NCBI GenBank assembly: GCA_963593905.1
Contig: CAVBBL010000008.1
Span: 17,470 to 81,469, forward strand
Source of the DNA: CAG-791 sp963593905
GTDB lineage: Bacteria > Bacillota > Clostridia > Lachnospirales > Lachnospiraceae
Length of the DNA stretch: 64,000 bases
Reading direction: 5' to 3'
The notes beneath the pieces were generated by a model, which saw only the letters and a list, made by a program, of their open reading frames with translations, had not been told where the DNA came from and ran no database searches. The translations under genes were made by a program, and so were the position numbers. Positions 45,342 to 53,977 of the stretch are shown one piece after another (the first letter of the stretch is position 1; every line of letters begins with the position of its first letter).

Positions 45342-45359
45342 GGTTAGTGAAAACTAACT
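45342..45359. promoter_or_regulatory. Metal-regulator operator-like site 5
   Basis: GGTTAGTGAAAACTAACT carries the GTTAG-6-CTAAC dyad, about 110 bases before the DUF3793 start. Confidence 0.6.
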
Positions 45360-45467
45360 TTCAGAGCAGCCACAGACTCTGCGTTCTATTAAATTAATGC
45401 AGCGCGCGGACAGAACAGGCGCAAAGGGTGATCCGAAGCAGCAAAGGATGATGGCCGGGAGGAACTT

Positions 45468-46019
45468 ATGTCAGAGGAAATGATCGTGGAAAATTGTTCT
45501 CCTACACTGGCAGGGCTCAAGACAGCCAACCTTTTTGCCTGTGAATATGATACGCAGGAGAGCCTTCGCGGGCAGATACGTTCTTTTAACCGCACACTGG
45601 TGCCGAAGGGACTGTGCATGCTGCCGCTGCAGATGAAGAATCACAGAGCCCTTATCTACATTTATCGGCCCGGACGCCTGAAGGCGGATCTGTCGGACAA
45701 GGAGACAGAGGCCTTGCTGGCACAGTTCGGATATCCTGCCGGGAATCCGAATCAATGTGTGGCCAGACTCATAGGCCGTCTGGAAAAATGTGAGGGATTT
45801 CCTCATGAAATCGGTCTGTTTCTGGGATATCCACCGGAGGATGTGCGAGGATTCATCGAGCAGGGAGCAGCCAATTATAAATACGCCGGTTTCTGGAAGG
45901 TTTACGGTGATGAGGAGAAGGCCAAAAAGACCTTTGCCTTGTACAGGCGCTGTATGGCGGATTACCGTAAACAGTGGGAAAAGGGACAGAATGTGGAAAG
46001 GCTTGCAGTAAAGCAATAA
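45468..46019 (+). CDS. DUF3793 family protein
   Basis: A 183-residue protein matching DUF3793: CSPTLAGLKTANLFAC near the start, then LPLQMKNHRALIYIYRP, LAQFGYP and HEIGLFLGYPPEDVRGFI. The conserved His/Asp/Glu residues hint at an enzyme, but no activity is known to me. In Clostridia the gene commonly precedes a flavodoxin gene, as it does here, and the pair is thought to respond to iron. GGGAGGAAC precedes the ATG. Confidence 0.88.
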   Translation: MSEEMIVENCSPTLAGLKTANLFACEYDTQESLRGQIRSFNRTLVPKGLCMLPLQMKNHRALIYIYRPGRLKADLSDKETEALLAQFGYPAGNPNQCVARLIGRLEKCEGFPHEIGLFLGYPPEDVRGFIEQGAANYKYAGFWKVYGDEEKAKKTFALYRRCMADYRKQWEKGQNVERLAVKQ

Positions 46020-46038
46020 ATGCGGGAGCGCATCACGT

Positions 46039-46066
46039 AGCCGCATAAATGCGGCTTAAGGAGGTA
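46039..46066 (+). promoter_or_regulatory. CCGCAT hairpin plus Shine-Dalgarno before flavodoxin
   Basis: AGCCGCAT-AA-ATGCGGCT (46039-46056), an 8-bp perfect stem, is followed at once by TAAGGAGGT and the ATG. It is a member of the hairpin-before-Shine-Dalgarno family. Confidence 0.75.
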
Positions 46067-46069
46067 AAA

Positions 46070-46492
46070 ATGAGTAAAGTAGCAGTGGTTTATTGGAGCG
46101 GAACCGGCAATACCGAGGTGGGCGCAGGTATGGTGGCAGATGGCGCAAAGGAGAAGGGGGCAGACGTAGATATCCTGACCAGCGCAGAGTTTGACGCAGC
46201 AAAGATGGATGACTACGATGCGGTAGCATTCGGATGCCCGGCTATGGGTGCGGAGCAGCTGGAGGATACAGAGTTCGAGCCTATGTTCAATGACCTGGAG
46301 ATTAAGCTCTCCGGCAAGAAGATCGGCCTGTTCGGTTCCTACGGCTGGGGCGACGGTGAATGGATGCGCATCTGGGAAGAAACCTGCAAAAACGCGGGTG
46401 CGAATCTCGCTTCCGACAGTGTGATTTTTAACGGCGCACCGGATGACACCGCAGAAGGGGATTTAAAGACCCTGGGCGCTGCATTGGCATAA
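46070..46492 (+). CDS. Flavodoxin
   Basis: A 140-residue short-chain flavodoxin. The FMN phosphate loop is YWSGTGNTEV; FGCPAMGAEQLEDTEFEP and FGSYGWGDGEWM are the flavin-ring loops. It replaces ferredoxin as an electron carrier under iron shortage, which fits its place after an operator shared with the feo operon. An upstream in-frame ATG is part of the hairpin; TAAGGAGGT fixes the start used here. A terminator follows. Confidence 0.95.
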   Translation: MSKVAVVYWSGTGNTEVGAGMVADGAKEKGADVDILTSAEFDAAKMDDYDAVAFGCPAMGAEQLEDTEFEPMFNDLEIKLSGKKIGLFGSYGWGDGEWMRIWEETCKNAGANLASDSVIFNGAPDDTAEGDLKTLGAALA

Positions 46493-46547
46493 GAGACATC
46501 AGGACAGTTCTCTGTCCTATGTGCATAAATGGTTGATATAAGATGGC

Positions 46548-46584
46548 AAAGGGACAGTCCTGCGGGGCTGTCCCTTTACGTTTT
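46548..46584 (+). terminator. Terminator of the flavodoxin gene
   Basis: AAAGGGACAGTCC (46548-46560) pairs with GGGCTGTCCCTTT (46565-46577), loop TGCG, followed by ACGTTTT. Confidence 0.85.
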
Positions 46585-46776
46585 CCTGTGGCTTTCGAAT
46601 AAAACGAAAAGTGAGGAAAACGGCGAAAGAGATGTTAAGAAGAAGCAAGGCTTTGCTGTTAAGAAACCGTAAAGAAAAAACAGCGCCAGGAGCCTGAAAA
46701 CAAAGCATATTCCGGCAAATTGCCCAATGGAGCACCCTTTCTTCTGCGCGTTTTGTCAAAAAAATAACAAGGGCAC

Positions 46777-46804
46777 TTTACTTTGCTAAAATCCATATTA
46801 TAAT
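46777..46804 (+). promoter_or_regulatory. Candidate promoter of the permease gene
   Basis: TTTACT (46777-46782), a 16-bp spacer and TATAAT (46799-46804). The leader would be about 105 bases and includes the small palindrome ACCGGTCCGGT (around 46863-46873). Confidence 0.5.
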
Positions 46805-46916
46805 ATGATACCAGTGGCAAAAGGTTTCCGGTAAGGGTTCCAGAGGATCACTGTATAACTTACCGGTCCGGTCAGGGAAAGACGTTCTGATCGGCAGTAT
46901 GAGGAGGAGAAACAAT

Positions 46917-48281
46917 ATGATCGCACAGGCAATTGCCATAATTATCTTTGTTGGCATGTTTATCCTGATTATCCTGGACAAGTTCGAGCGGCAGTGGATC
47001 ACGTTAGTCAGTGGTGCACTGATGCTGGTCTTGGTCTTTGGGATCTGTCTGCGCAGTCCCCAGGCAATCATGGACACCTTGAATTTCAAAGCTTTCTTTG
47101 CCCAAAGCTTCTGGTACGGCGGGGAGGAGAGCGCATCGGCGGGCATTAACTGGTCTACCATTGTCTTTATTGCAGGCATGATGATCATGGTAGAAGGACT
47201 GGGACATTCCGGCTTCTTCCGCTGGCTTTGCCTGAGTCTGGCCAAGGCGGTGCACTACCATCTGGTGCCGCTGCTGATCTGCTTTATGTGCATGTCGGCA
47301 TTTTTGTCCATGTTTATCGACAGTATCACTGTGGTGCTGTTTCTGGCTACTGTTACCATTGAGTTGTCCCGGATCCTGAAATACAATCCGGTGCCCATGA
47401 TCCTCTCAGAGGTATTCTGCGCGAACTTAGGCGGTGCGGCTACCATGAGCGGCGATCCGCCGAACATCATCATCGGTACCTCCTTGGGCTACAGCTTTAT
47501 GGATTTTATCAGTAATACCGGTCTGATCGTGGGAATCTGTTTTATCTTTTCTCTGATTTACTTCTGGCTGTGCTTCAGAGGAGAGCTGAAGCAGAATGAA
47601 GCAGAAAGAAAGGGAGAGGTGAACTGTCCGGAGCCTGCTTCGGCCATCGCCAGCAAGTCCTCCTTTATCTGCGGTATTGCTGTCTTTGCCATTGCCGTTG
47701 TATTGCTGGTGACCCATGCGCAGACAGGACTGACGGTAGCATGCATCGGCGTGATTGTGGCGATCCTGACACTGATTGCTATGACAGCTACCTCCGGCAC
47801 CCAGGTCATTGCCAAGATTTTTAAGGGTGTGGACTATAAGACACTGCTGTTTTTTATTGGTCTGTTTGTCTCCGTAGGCGGTTTGGAGCAGACCGGCGTC
47901 CTGGAGATCATTGCGAACTTCATTTCCGTAGTCAGCGGCGGCAACGCCCACGTCATCGTGGCCATTATCCTGCTGCTGTCTGCATTCTGCAGTGCGTTGA
48001 TCGACAATATTCCCTTTGCAGCGACGATGCTGCCGGTGATTCAGTCTCTGTCGGTTTCCGCGGGTGTTTCTCTGCATACCCTGGCATGGACCTTGTCTCT
48101 GGGCACGGATATCGGCGGCAATGCCACGCCGATTGGCGCTTCCGCCAACGTAGTGGGTACTTCCGTTTCTGCCAAGAACGGCCACCCTATCAGTTGGGGA
48201 AAATATTGTAAGTATTGCGTCCCGGCCACCATCATTGTTATAATGATATCACTGATATGCCTGTACGTTCGTTATCTGTAG
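46917..48281 (+). CDS. ArsB/NhaD/SLC13 superfamily ion permease
   Basis: A 454-residue membrane protein with 11-12 predicted helices of the ion transporter superfamily. Two inverted-repeat signature loops are seen: SGDPPNIIIGTSLG in the first half and IGASANVVGTSVSAK near the C-terminus, with NIPFAATMLPV before it. Such proteins move Na+, arsenite, citrate or other dicarboxylates; the sequence alone does not say which. An upstream in-frame ATG adds MRRRNN, but GAGGAGGAGA fits the start used here. Transcribed singly. Confidence 0.88.
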   Translation: MIAQAIAIIIFVGMFILIILDKFERQWITLVSGALMLVLVFGICLRSPQAIMDTLNFKAFFAQSFWYGGEESASAGINWSTIVFIAGMMIMVEGLGHSGFFRWLCLSLAKAVHYHLVPLLICFMCMSAFLSMFIDSITVVLFLATVTIELSRILKYNPVPMILSEVFCANLGGAATMSGDPPNIIIGTSLGYSFMDFISNTGLIVGICFIFSLIYFWLCFRGELKQNEAERKGEVNCPEPASAIASKSSFICGIAVFAIAVVLLVTHAQTGLTVACIGVIVAILTLIAMTATSGTQVIAKIFKGVDYKTLLFFIGLFVSVGGLEQTGVLEIIANFISVVSGGNAHVIVAIILLLSAFCSALIDNIPFAATMLPVIQSLSVSAGVSLHTLAWTLSLGTDIGGNATPIGASANVVGTSVSAKNGHPISWGKYCKYCVPATIIVIMISLICLYVRYL

Positions 48282-48597
48282 GACGAGGACAGGCGGCTGG
48301 TGATCCCCTGTTGTGATTCTGAGCCGGTCGGTGATGCGAGTCGGCGGCCTGAGGGCAGTGCTTGGATAGCAACGATTTTTGAAAGCACAGTGAGCGTATT
48401 GCGGCTGTCTGCGAATGGAACTGTCAGCGACAGGAATTCGCGGACGGCCGTTTTTTTAATACAAAGAGTAAGAACCGGAGAACGATGTAAAAGCCATCGG
48501 ACAGGATAGTTTTCGTGAAGAGAGCTCGTCAGTGTGAATTATCTTCAAGGAACGTGGACAGGCTGCGCTAAGAAGAGGAAATAAGGAGGAAAGCAGG
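48282..48597. other. Intergenic region between permease and kinase-like genes
   Basis: A terminator ends the permease unit. The rest, up to the ribosome site TAAGGAGG, shows no further clear signal or gene. Confidence 0.5.
48402..48457 (+). terminator. Terminator of the permease gene
   Basis: CGGCTGTCTGCGAAT (48402-48416) pairs, with one G-T pair and one mismatch, with ATTCGCGGACGGCCG (48436-48450), followed by seven T. The loop includes CTGTCAGCGACAG, itself a small hairpin. Confidence 0.88.
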
Positions 48598-49215
48598 ATG
48601 GACAAACAGATTATCGTCACAGTGGGTAGAGAGCATGGAAGCGGCGGTCATTTTATCGCACAGCATATTGCGGATGATCTGGGAATCAAGCTTTATGATA
48701 AGGAAATCGTAGAGGCTATCGTGGATTCCAGCGGGTATACCAGAGAATTTGTGGAAAAAATGGATGAAAAGCCCATTAATTTCCTGCTGTCCCGCCGTAT
48801 CGGCGAGTTCTCCAATTCTCCGGAGGAGATTATTGCAGAGAAGGTTTTTGCTTATATCCGGGAAATCGCGGAGAGCGGCCAGTCCTTCGTCATCGTAGGA
48901 CGCTGCGCAGAGTCAGTCCTGCGCCTGTATCCTCATGTGGTCAGCGTATTCGTGACGGGAGATAAGCAGGATAAGTTAGAGCGAATCCAGCGCATTTTTG
49001 AGCTGGATCCTCAGAAGGCGGCAGATCGAATCCGCCGGGTGGACTTTAAGAGAAAGCAGTATCACAATCACTTCAGTGACCGCAAGTGGGGCGATTCCAG
49101 AGGATATGATATACTGATCAACAGCAGCAGGATCGGCATTGAGAATACCGCAAAGTGTCTGACCAGCTATATTCGCTCCTATATGGAGATCAACGATATC
49201 CCGGAGAATAAGTAA
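48598..49215 (+). CDS. Cytidylate kinase-like family protein
   Basis: A 205-residue protein of the cytidylate kinase-like (Cytidylate_kin2) family. The P-loop variant GREHGSGGHFIAQHIADDLG is at residues 11-30, and SFVIVGRCAESVL and the lid-like VDFKRKQYHNHFSDRKWGD follow. It is not the housekeeping Cmk, which has a different P-loop. These proteins are common in gut Firmicutes and their substrate is unsettled. TAAGGAGG precedes the ATG. The exonuclease gene starts 19 bases later. Confidence 0.9.
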   Translation: MDKQIIVTVGREHGSGGHFIAQHIADDLGIKLYDKEIVEAIVDSSGYTREFVEKMDEKPINFLLSRRIGEFSNSPEEIIAEKVFAYIREIAESGQSFVIVGRCAESVLRLYPHVVSVFVTGDKQDKLERIQRIFELDPQKAADRIRRVDFKRKQYHNHFSDRKWGDSRGYDILINSSRIGIENTAKCLTSYIRSYMEINDIPENK

Positions 49216-49234
49216 AGAGCGCACGCGAGGAAAC

Positions 49235-50167
49235 ATGAAATACATTGTCTTAGACCTGGAATGGAATCAGGGAAATGCCTCTGTAGAGAAGCAGAATCCT
49301 GATATGCCTTTCGAGATTATAGAAATTGGTGCTGTGCGCCTGAATGAAAAAAGAGAACACGAGGGAGATTTCACCAGCCTGATCCGGCCGGTGTGCTATC
49401 ACTCCATGCACGGGATCACCGGCAAGCTGGTGCACTTGAATATGGAATCTCTGGCCGGAGAGCGAACCTTTCCGGAGGTGATGGATGATTTTCAGGACTG
49501 GTGCGGGGATGATCCCCTGTACTGCACCTGGGGACCCACGGACCTAACGGAGCTGCAAAGAAATCTGCTCTATCACAAGGAGGCACCTCTTTCCGACGGC
49601 CCTCTCCCTTTTCTGGATGTTCAGAAGCTTTTTGCGTTGGCCTTTGAGACCCGCAAATCCAGAAGATCTCTGGAGTATGCCATTGATTTTCTGCATATTG
49701 AGAAGGATTGTCCCTTTCACAGGGCTCACAGCGATGCCTATTACACGGCCCGCATTCTGGAAAGGCTTCCGGAGAGCGTGCTGAAAAATGTCTCCTATGA
49801 TTCCTTTTCCATTCCCCGAAGCCGAGACGGCGAGGTGCATGTACGCTTTGACGATTACACCAAGTACATTTCCAGAGGCTTTGCTTCCAAATCCAAGGCA
49901 ATGGGAGATCCGGAGGTAATGGATACCCATTGCTATGAATGCGGTCGGAAGCTTCGAAAAAAGGTACGCTGGTTTACGCCTAACGGCAAGCATTACTACA
50001 GCGTCTCCTTCTGCCCGGAGCACGGCTATATGAAGGCAAAGATCCGTCTGCGCAAGTCCAAGGATGATTTGATCTATGTGGTCAAGACAGAGAAGTTTAT
50101 TGACCAGGCAGAAGTGGAGGCGTTGCAGGAAAAAGCCAGAAAGGCAGCGAAGAGACCTCCATCATGA
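49235..50167 (+). CDS. DEDDh 3'-5' exonuclease with C-terminal zinc-ribbon-like tail
   Basis: A 310-residue protein with a DnaQ/KapD-like exonuclease domain (1-185): VLDLEWNQ gives the first D-x-E, CTWGPTDL a middle Asp, and AHSDAYYTARIL the final H-x-x-D region. The C-terminal ~100 residues hold CYECGRKL and SFCPEHGY, a CxxC...CxxH pattern that would bind zinc, and end in basic residues. It probably trims single-stranded RNA or DNA; the added ribbon is typical of the clostridial version. Likely co-transcribed with the kinase-like gene. Confidence 0.88.
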   Translation: MKYIVLDLEWNQGNASVEKQNPDMPFEIIEIGAVRLNEKREHEGDFTSLIRPVCYHSMHGITGKLVHLNMESLAGERTFPEVMDDFQDWCGDDPLYCTWGPTDLTELQRNLLYHKEAPLSDGPLPFLDVQKLFALAFETRKSRRSLEYAIDFLHIEKDCPFHRAHSDAYYTARILERLPESVLKNVSYDSFSIPRSRDGEVHVRFDDYTKYISRGFASKSKAMGDPEVMDTHCYECGRKLRKKVRWFTPNGKHYYSVSFCPEHGYMKAKIRLRKSKDDLIYVVKTEKFIDQAEVEALQEKARKAAKRPPS

Positions 50168-50222
50168 GTAACATACGAAAAGACCTCCGTCATGAGCAAT
50201 ACACAAAAAGACCTCAGCATGG
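50153..50222. repeat. 28-bp tandem repeats at a convergent gene end
   Basis: AGACCTCCaTCATGAGtAAc.. units occur at 50153-50180 and 50181-50208 with a partial third at 50209-50222 that forms the arm of the terminator. The first unit includes the last codons and stop of the exonuclease gene. Confidence 0.8.
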
Positions 50223-50245
50223 AAAATGCTGAGGTCTTTTTGTGT
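50201..50245. terminator. Bidirectional terminator between convergent genes
   Basis: The 20-base arm ACACAAAAAGACCTCAGCAT (50201-50220) is exactly complementary to 50226-50245, with a 5-base loop. A and T tracts on both sides serve the exonuclease gene (+) and the glycosidase gene (-). Confidence 0.95.
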
Positions 50246-50256
50246 GTTATTCATTC

Positions 50257-51591
50257 CTAATTCAGATAGGCATTTTTATACTGCAGAATCTTATCAATAC
50301 TCTTATTCAGCCGCTCCTCACTGATAGTGCCGTCCTGGCAGGCGGCGAGGATGGCATTGTAGGCTTCCTCGAAGTCGGCGGGCATCAGGATGATGTCGCA
50401 GCCGGCCAGGAAGGATTTTACCGCAGCTTCTCCTGAAGAGGAGGCGTCCGTGACAGCCTGCATTTCCATGGCATCGGTGATGATCAGGGTGTTGTCTGCA
50501 TCCGGGATCAGGTCAATGATCTGTTTGGAAAGGGTCGCAGGGGTATTGTCGCCGGTGATATTGGGCATGGAAATATGGGAGACCATGACCGCGTGAGGTG
50601 TCACCTTAGAGGCTGCCTGAAAGGGCAGCAGCTCGCAGCTTTGTATCTCCTCCAGAGTGCGGTAGCTGTAGGCAAAACCGGTATGACTGTCCTCGGCGGT
50701 ATCACCGTGGCCGGGGAAATGTTTGAAGGTGGGAATGACTCCGGCGTCTGCCAGTCCCTGTCCTGCAGCGCTGGAGAGTTCTGCAGCCTTAGCGGCATCG
50801 GAGGAAAAAGCCCGGGTGCCGATGATGGGATTGTCCGGATTGGTATTTACATCGGCGTCCGGTGCAAAGTCTACGTTAAAGCCATACTGTTTGATATAGG
50901 TACCGATGGTCTTTCCCATGTCATAGGCAGCGTCGGTACCCTGTGCGCCTACAGCGGCAGCATTCTCGTATTTCGGAAGAGTGAAGGTGTCCGTATTGGC
51001 CAGCCGGGCTACCCGGCCTCCCTCTTCATCCACGGCGATAAAGAGAGGAATATCCGAGGCCTCCTGAAGGTCCTTATTAAAGGCTGTGATCTGGTCAGGA
51101 TTCATAATGTTCTGTCCGAACTGGCACACACCGCCTATGTGATATTTCTGCAGATTGCTGCGGATAGAATCATTGATGGCAATGGTACCCACCTTTTTGC
51201 CGGCACTGTTTTCTGTGACTTGAGTCTCCTGATCCAGAGTATCGGGACGCAGGATGAACAGCTGGCCTACCTTCTGCTTCAGGGTGAGATCCTCGGTCTT
51301 CAGAGATTGGGAATTCGCAGCAGAAACAGCCTTTGCAGCGGCACTTGCTTCCGCAGCTGCACCTGTTTCCACAGCCGAAACGGTTTCTGCAGTGGTAGCA
51401 GCTTCCGCTGCAGAATTTACTTCTGCCATCGAAACAGCTTCTGCAGCCGAATCGGTTTTCGCAGCGCTTTCAGCCGCCATTTCCTGCGGCGCAGAGACGG
51501 CAGCGGCGGCATTGCTCTGGGCAGCTGCGCCACAGCCGCTCAGTATCATGGCGGCGGCCAGAGAGATGGGGAAGAGAGTAGATAATTTCAT
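50257..51591 (-). CDS. Glycoside hydrolase family 3 lipoprotein (beta-N-acetylhexosaminidase-like)
   Basis: A 444-residue lipoprotein. The signal peptide ends in lipobox LSGC (Cys20). Residues ~21-95 form an Ala/Glu/Ser/Thr-rich tether, and the rest is a GH3 barrel of the NagZ group: FIAVDEEGGRVARL, GTRAFSSD, FKHFPGHGDTAEDSHTG (the His-containing loop typical of NagZ) and LIITDAMEMQAV, whose Asp is the nucleophile. It would remove N-acetylglucosamine from wall fragments outside the cell. It is the last gene of the trmB-trxA-carboxypeptidase cluster, 44 bases after the carboxypeptidase; AAAGGAATT precedes the ATG. Confidence 0.92.
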   Translation of the reverse strand: MKLSTLFPISLAAAMILSGCGAAAQSNAAAAVSAPQEMAAESAAKTDSAAEAVSMAEVNSAAEAATTAETVSAVETGAAAEASAAAKAVSAANSQSLKTEDLTLKQKVGQLFILRPDTLDQETQVTENSAGKKVGTIAINDSIRSNLQKYHIGGVCQFGQNIMNPDQITAFNKDLQEASDIPLFIAVDEEGGRVARLANTDTFTLPKYENAAAVGAQGTDAAYDMGKTIGTYIKQYGFNVDFAPDADVNTNPDNPIIGTRAFSSDAAKAAELSSAAGQGLADAGVIPTFKHFPGHGDTAEDSHTGFAYSYRTLEEIQSCELLPFQAASKVTPHAVMVSHISMPNITGDNTPATLSKQIIDLIPDADNTLIITDAMEMQAVTDASSSGEAAVKSFLAGCDIILMPADFEEAYNAILAACQDGTISEERLNKSIDKILQYKNAYLN

Positions 51592-51635
51592 AAAAAATTC
51601 CTTTCTGCTGCATCAGTCAGAAATTCATTACCTTT

Positions 51636-53480
51636 TTATTTAGATGAATCGTCGAAGCGATGGTATTGCAGGGAATAGGAATGTACCTTGCGGCGGCGCT
51701 TCTTTCTGGGGCGCAGATCCGAATTGGAATAGGAGGCGGACAGCTCCCGAATGTGAAAGATCAGCATCAGTACAGCGCCTATCAGCAAAAGCAGAGTCAG
51801 TGTGCCTCGTACATTGATGTAAACAGTGCCGCCCGTGGCAATAGTGACGATGGAAAAGAAGGCAATGATATTGTCTCTCCCATGGGAAAGTAATTTGCCG
51901 AGGGTACTGTTTCGTAAATTATGGAGGACACCGGTATCTTCCTCCTCTGTCGTCTTGCTGCTGTCGCCGGAGACAAGCTCCGCAGCAGCATTATCCCTGT
52001 CATTGCCCTGACCGTCGGAAGAGTTATTGGCTGTGTCGGTCAGGATAGCTGTATTTGCCGCGTCGGCATTTTCCAGATAAAGCTGCGCCTCTCCCAGCAC
52101 CATACCGCCGTAGGAGTAGGTGATCTTGGCAATAGGTGATTGCCCGCTATCAGCAGAAACAGGGGTGACTGTGGCAGTCAGATCCGAGAAGGATAAGGTA
52201 CCGGGGAGAATGACCTCGCTGTCCTGGGACAGGGAGAAGCTGGGGGTGCTGCTGCTGCCGAAGAGACTGCTGCCGGCATCTAAAAAGCTTCCCCCATCCA
52301 TGGAGTAACGATCTTCATAGTCATAGGCCCGCACTTTCTGGAAGTTAGAGTATCCATAGTCAAACAGATTGATGGTATCTGTGTATTGGTAGGGATCCTC
52401 TTCCTTCATGATGATACAGATCATGCGGATGCCGTTTCTCTCACAGCCGGTGACCAATGTCCGTCTGGCCTGATCTGTGTAGCCGGTTTTGCCGCCGATG
52501 ATGCCGTCGCAGGCGATCTTGCCGGAAATCAGAGCATGGGTATTATTCAGCCAGAAGTCATCGGGCTGGGTGGCCGTGGGCTCAAAATGATGGGTGGTCG
52601 TATTTCCCAGTCGCTGCAGCGTGGGATTGGAAAAAAACGCCCGGGCGATAATCGCCAGATCGTGGGGCGTGGTGTAATGATCCTCGTCAAAAAGTCCGTT
52701 GGCATTGACAAAGTGGGAACCGGTGCAGCCAAGCTCTGCCGCCCGTTTGTTCATAAGCTCGGCAAAGGCGGAAATGGAACCGGATACCTTTTCGGCGATG
52801 GCGTTGCTGGCCTCATTGGCAGATCCCACCAGGATGGCATAGAGGCAGTCCTCTACCGTCAGGGATTCCCCCTCATCGATGCCGGCCTTGGAGCCGTCGG
52901 AAGGCACAGAAAACACAGCCTCATGGGAAAAGGTGACCATGTCTGTGAGCTCCAGATTTTCCACAGCCAGCAGACAGGTGAGAATCTTGGTGGTGCTGGC
53001 GGGATAGAGCTTTTCATCGATATTTTTGCCATAGAGGATGGCGCCGGAGTCCAGCTCCATCAGGACGGCACCCTCCGCACCGATGGAAGGACCCTGGGGC
53101 CAGCCTTCGATCTCATTGGTCTGGACAGGCTCTCCCTTTCGGACCTCGGCTTCTGCATTAAAATCCCGCAGACCATCCGATGTAAAGATGGCATTGTGGA
53201 AGGATGCCAGAGGGTCCTCCGAAGAGGAATCCTTTGAGGTACTTTGGTCTTCGGAGGCAGCGGCATCTGCTGTCTGTGCATCATTGGAAGAAGCATCAGA
53301 AGCTGCCTGTGTATTTCCCGAGGAGATGTCTGTTTCTGCCGTCTGTGCAGCAGGCGTTAAAGTAGAGGCTTCTGCCGCGCAGACAGAGGCAGAGAAGGGT
53401 GCGGCGGCTGTCAGCAGCAGGGCCAACAGCAGGGCGGATATTTTTTTCGTCGGTTTTTTGCCGGGTCGCGGCTTTGCCAT
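51636..53480 (-). CDS. D-alanyl-D-alanine carboxypeptidase (peptidase S11)
   Basis: A 614-residue penicillin-binding protein 5-type enzyme. The signal peptide is ~35 residues, followed by a Ser/Asp/Ala-rich region to ~90. The catalytic SxxK is Ser162-Thr-Thr-Lys165 (YPASTTKILTC), SxN is SAN in VGSANEASNAI, and KTG is in IIGGKTGYTDQA. After a C-terminal beta domain come a low-complexity stretch, a membrane helix (TLTLLLLIGAVLMLIFHI) and a basic tail RPRKKRRRK. It trims the terminal D-Ala of peptidoglycan. Its ATG overlaps the trxA stop (TAATG), so translation is coupled. Longer than the usual ~400 residues because of the linkers. Confidence 0.93.
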   Translation of the reverse strand: MAKPRPGKKPTKKISALLLALLLTAAAPFSASVCAAEASTLTPAAQTAETDISSGNTQAASDASSNDAQTADAAASEDQSTSKDSSSEDPLASFHNAIFTSDGLRDFNAEAEVRKGEPVQTNEIEGWPQGPSIGAEGAVLMELDSGAILYGKNIDEKLYPASTTKILTCLLAVENLELTDMVTFSHEAVFSVPSDGSKAGIDEGESLTVEDCLYAILVGSANEASNAIAEKVSGSISAFAELMNKRAAELGCTGSHFVNANGLFDEDHYTTPHDLAIIARAFFSNPTLQRLGNTTTHHFEPTATQPDDFWLNNTHALISGKIACDGIIGGKTGYTDQARRTLVTGCERNGIRMICIIMKEEDPYQYTDTINLFDYGYSNFQKVRAYDYEDRYSMDGGSFLDAGSSLFGSSSTPSFSLSQDSEVILPGTLSFSDLTATVTPVSADSGQSPIAKITYSYGGMVLGEAQLYLENADAANTAILTDTANNSSDGQGNDRDNAAAELVSGDSSKTTEEEDTGVLHNLRNSTLGKLLSHGRDNIIAFFSIVTIATGGTVYINVRGTLTLLLLIGAVLMLIFHIRELSASYSNSDLRPRKKRRRKVHSYSLQYHRFDDSSK

Positions 53481-53791
53481 TACAGAAGCGCCTCCAACTT
53501 AGCCTGAAGGGAGGCCTTGGGCATACCGCCGATCGCCTGGTCAGCCAGCTGTCCGTCCTTAATAAATACAAAATTAGGGATAGACATCACATTGTACCGG
53601 GAAGCCAGAGAGGGGTAATCATCCACATTGACCTGACCAATCTTGATCCTGCCCTCGTATTCCTGGGCCAGCTGTTCCACTACGGGAGACATCATCTTGC
53701 AGGGACCGCACCAGTCCGCATAGAAATCGATCATCACCGGGATAGAAGACTGCAGAACTTCCTTTTCAAAATTATCATCTGTAAAAAACAT
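53480..53791 (-). CDS. trxA: Thioredoxin
   Basis: A 103-residue thioredoxin with the active site WCGPCK (Cys28 and Cys31) after VMIDFYAD, plus the cis-Pro element SIPNFVFI. It reduces protein disulfides in the cytoplasm. It is preceded by a composite hairpin leader whose last hairpin is followed by TAAGGAGGT and the ATG, and overlaps the carboxypeptidase gene by one base. Confidence 0.97.
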   Translation of the reverse strand: MFFTDDNFEKEVLQSSIPVMIDFYADWCGPCKMMSPVVEQLAQEYEGRIKIGQVNVDDYPSLASRYNVMSIPNFVFIKDGQLADQAIGGMPKASLQAKLEALL

Positions 53792-53967
53792 GTTTACCTC
53801 CTTATGCCGCAGCTTGCCTGCGGCTGCACGAGGAGAAAATCGCGAAGGCGATTTCTCCGATGTGATAATGCATTGATGTCGTTGACGACATCAATGCGGT
53901 TTGAAAGAAATGCTATCAAGCATTTCTTTCAAACTTAACCTCCTTAAGCCGCAGCTTGTCTGCGGCT
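53792..53967 (-). promoter_or_regulatory. Composite hairpin leader element before trxA
   Basis: Read on the minus strand: H2 (GCCGCAG/CTGCGGC, 53948-53966), AAGGAGG, H3 (16-bp perfect arms, 53899-53934), H4 (13-bp perfect arms, 53870-53897), H1 (GGAGAAATCGC.. 53831-53858), H2 (53806-53824), then TAAGGAGGT and the trxA ATG. The order matches the element at 32.1 kb. H4 there and here follow GCAnnGATGnCGTnAACG..., with changed bases compensated on the other arm. Confidence 0.85.
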
Positions 53968-53977
53968 GCACATTTTT

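Larger units (their letters stand above)
46493..46916. other. Intergenic region after flavodoxin
   Basis: It contains a small AGGACAG/CTGTCCT hairpin (46501-46518), the flavodoxin terminator, a stretch with no visible signal, a promoter, and the ribosome site GAGGAGGAGA of the permease gene. No gene is seen. Confidence 0.6.

Noticed and set aside
50575..51585. A 336-codon plus-strand frame opposite the family 3 glycosidase
   Set aside because: The minus strand has the GH3 motifs and a lipobox. The plus frame is a codon-bias shadow rich in Cys/Ser/Arg from the Ala-rich tether.
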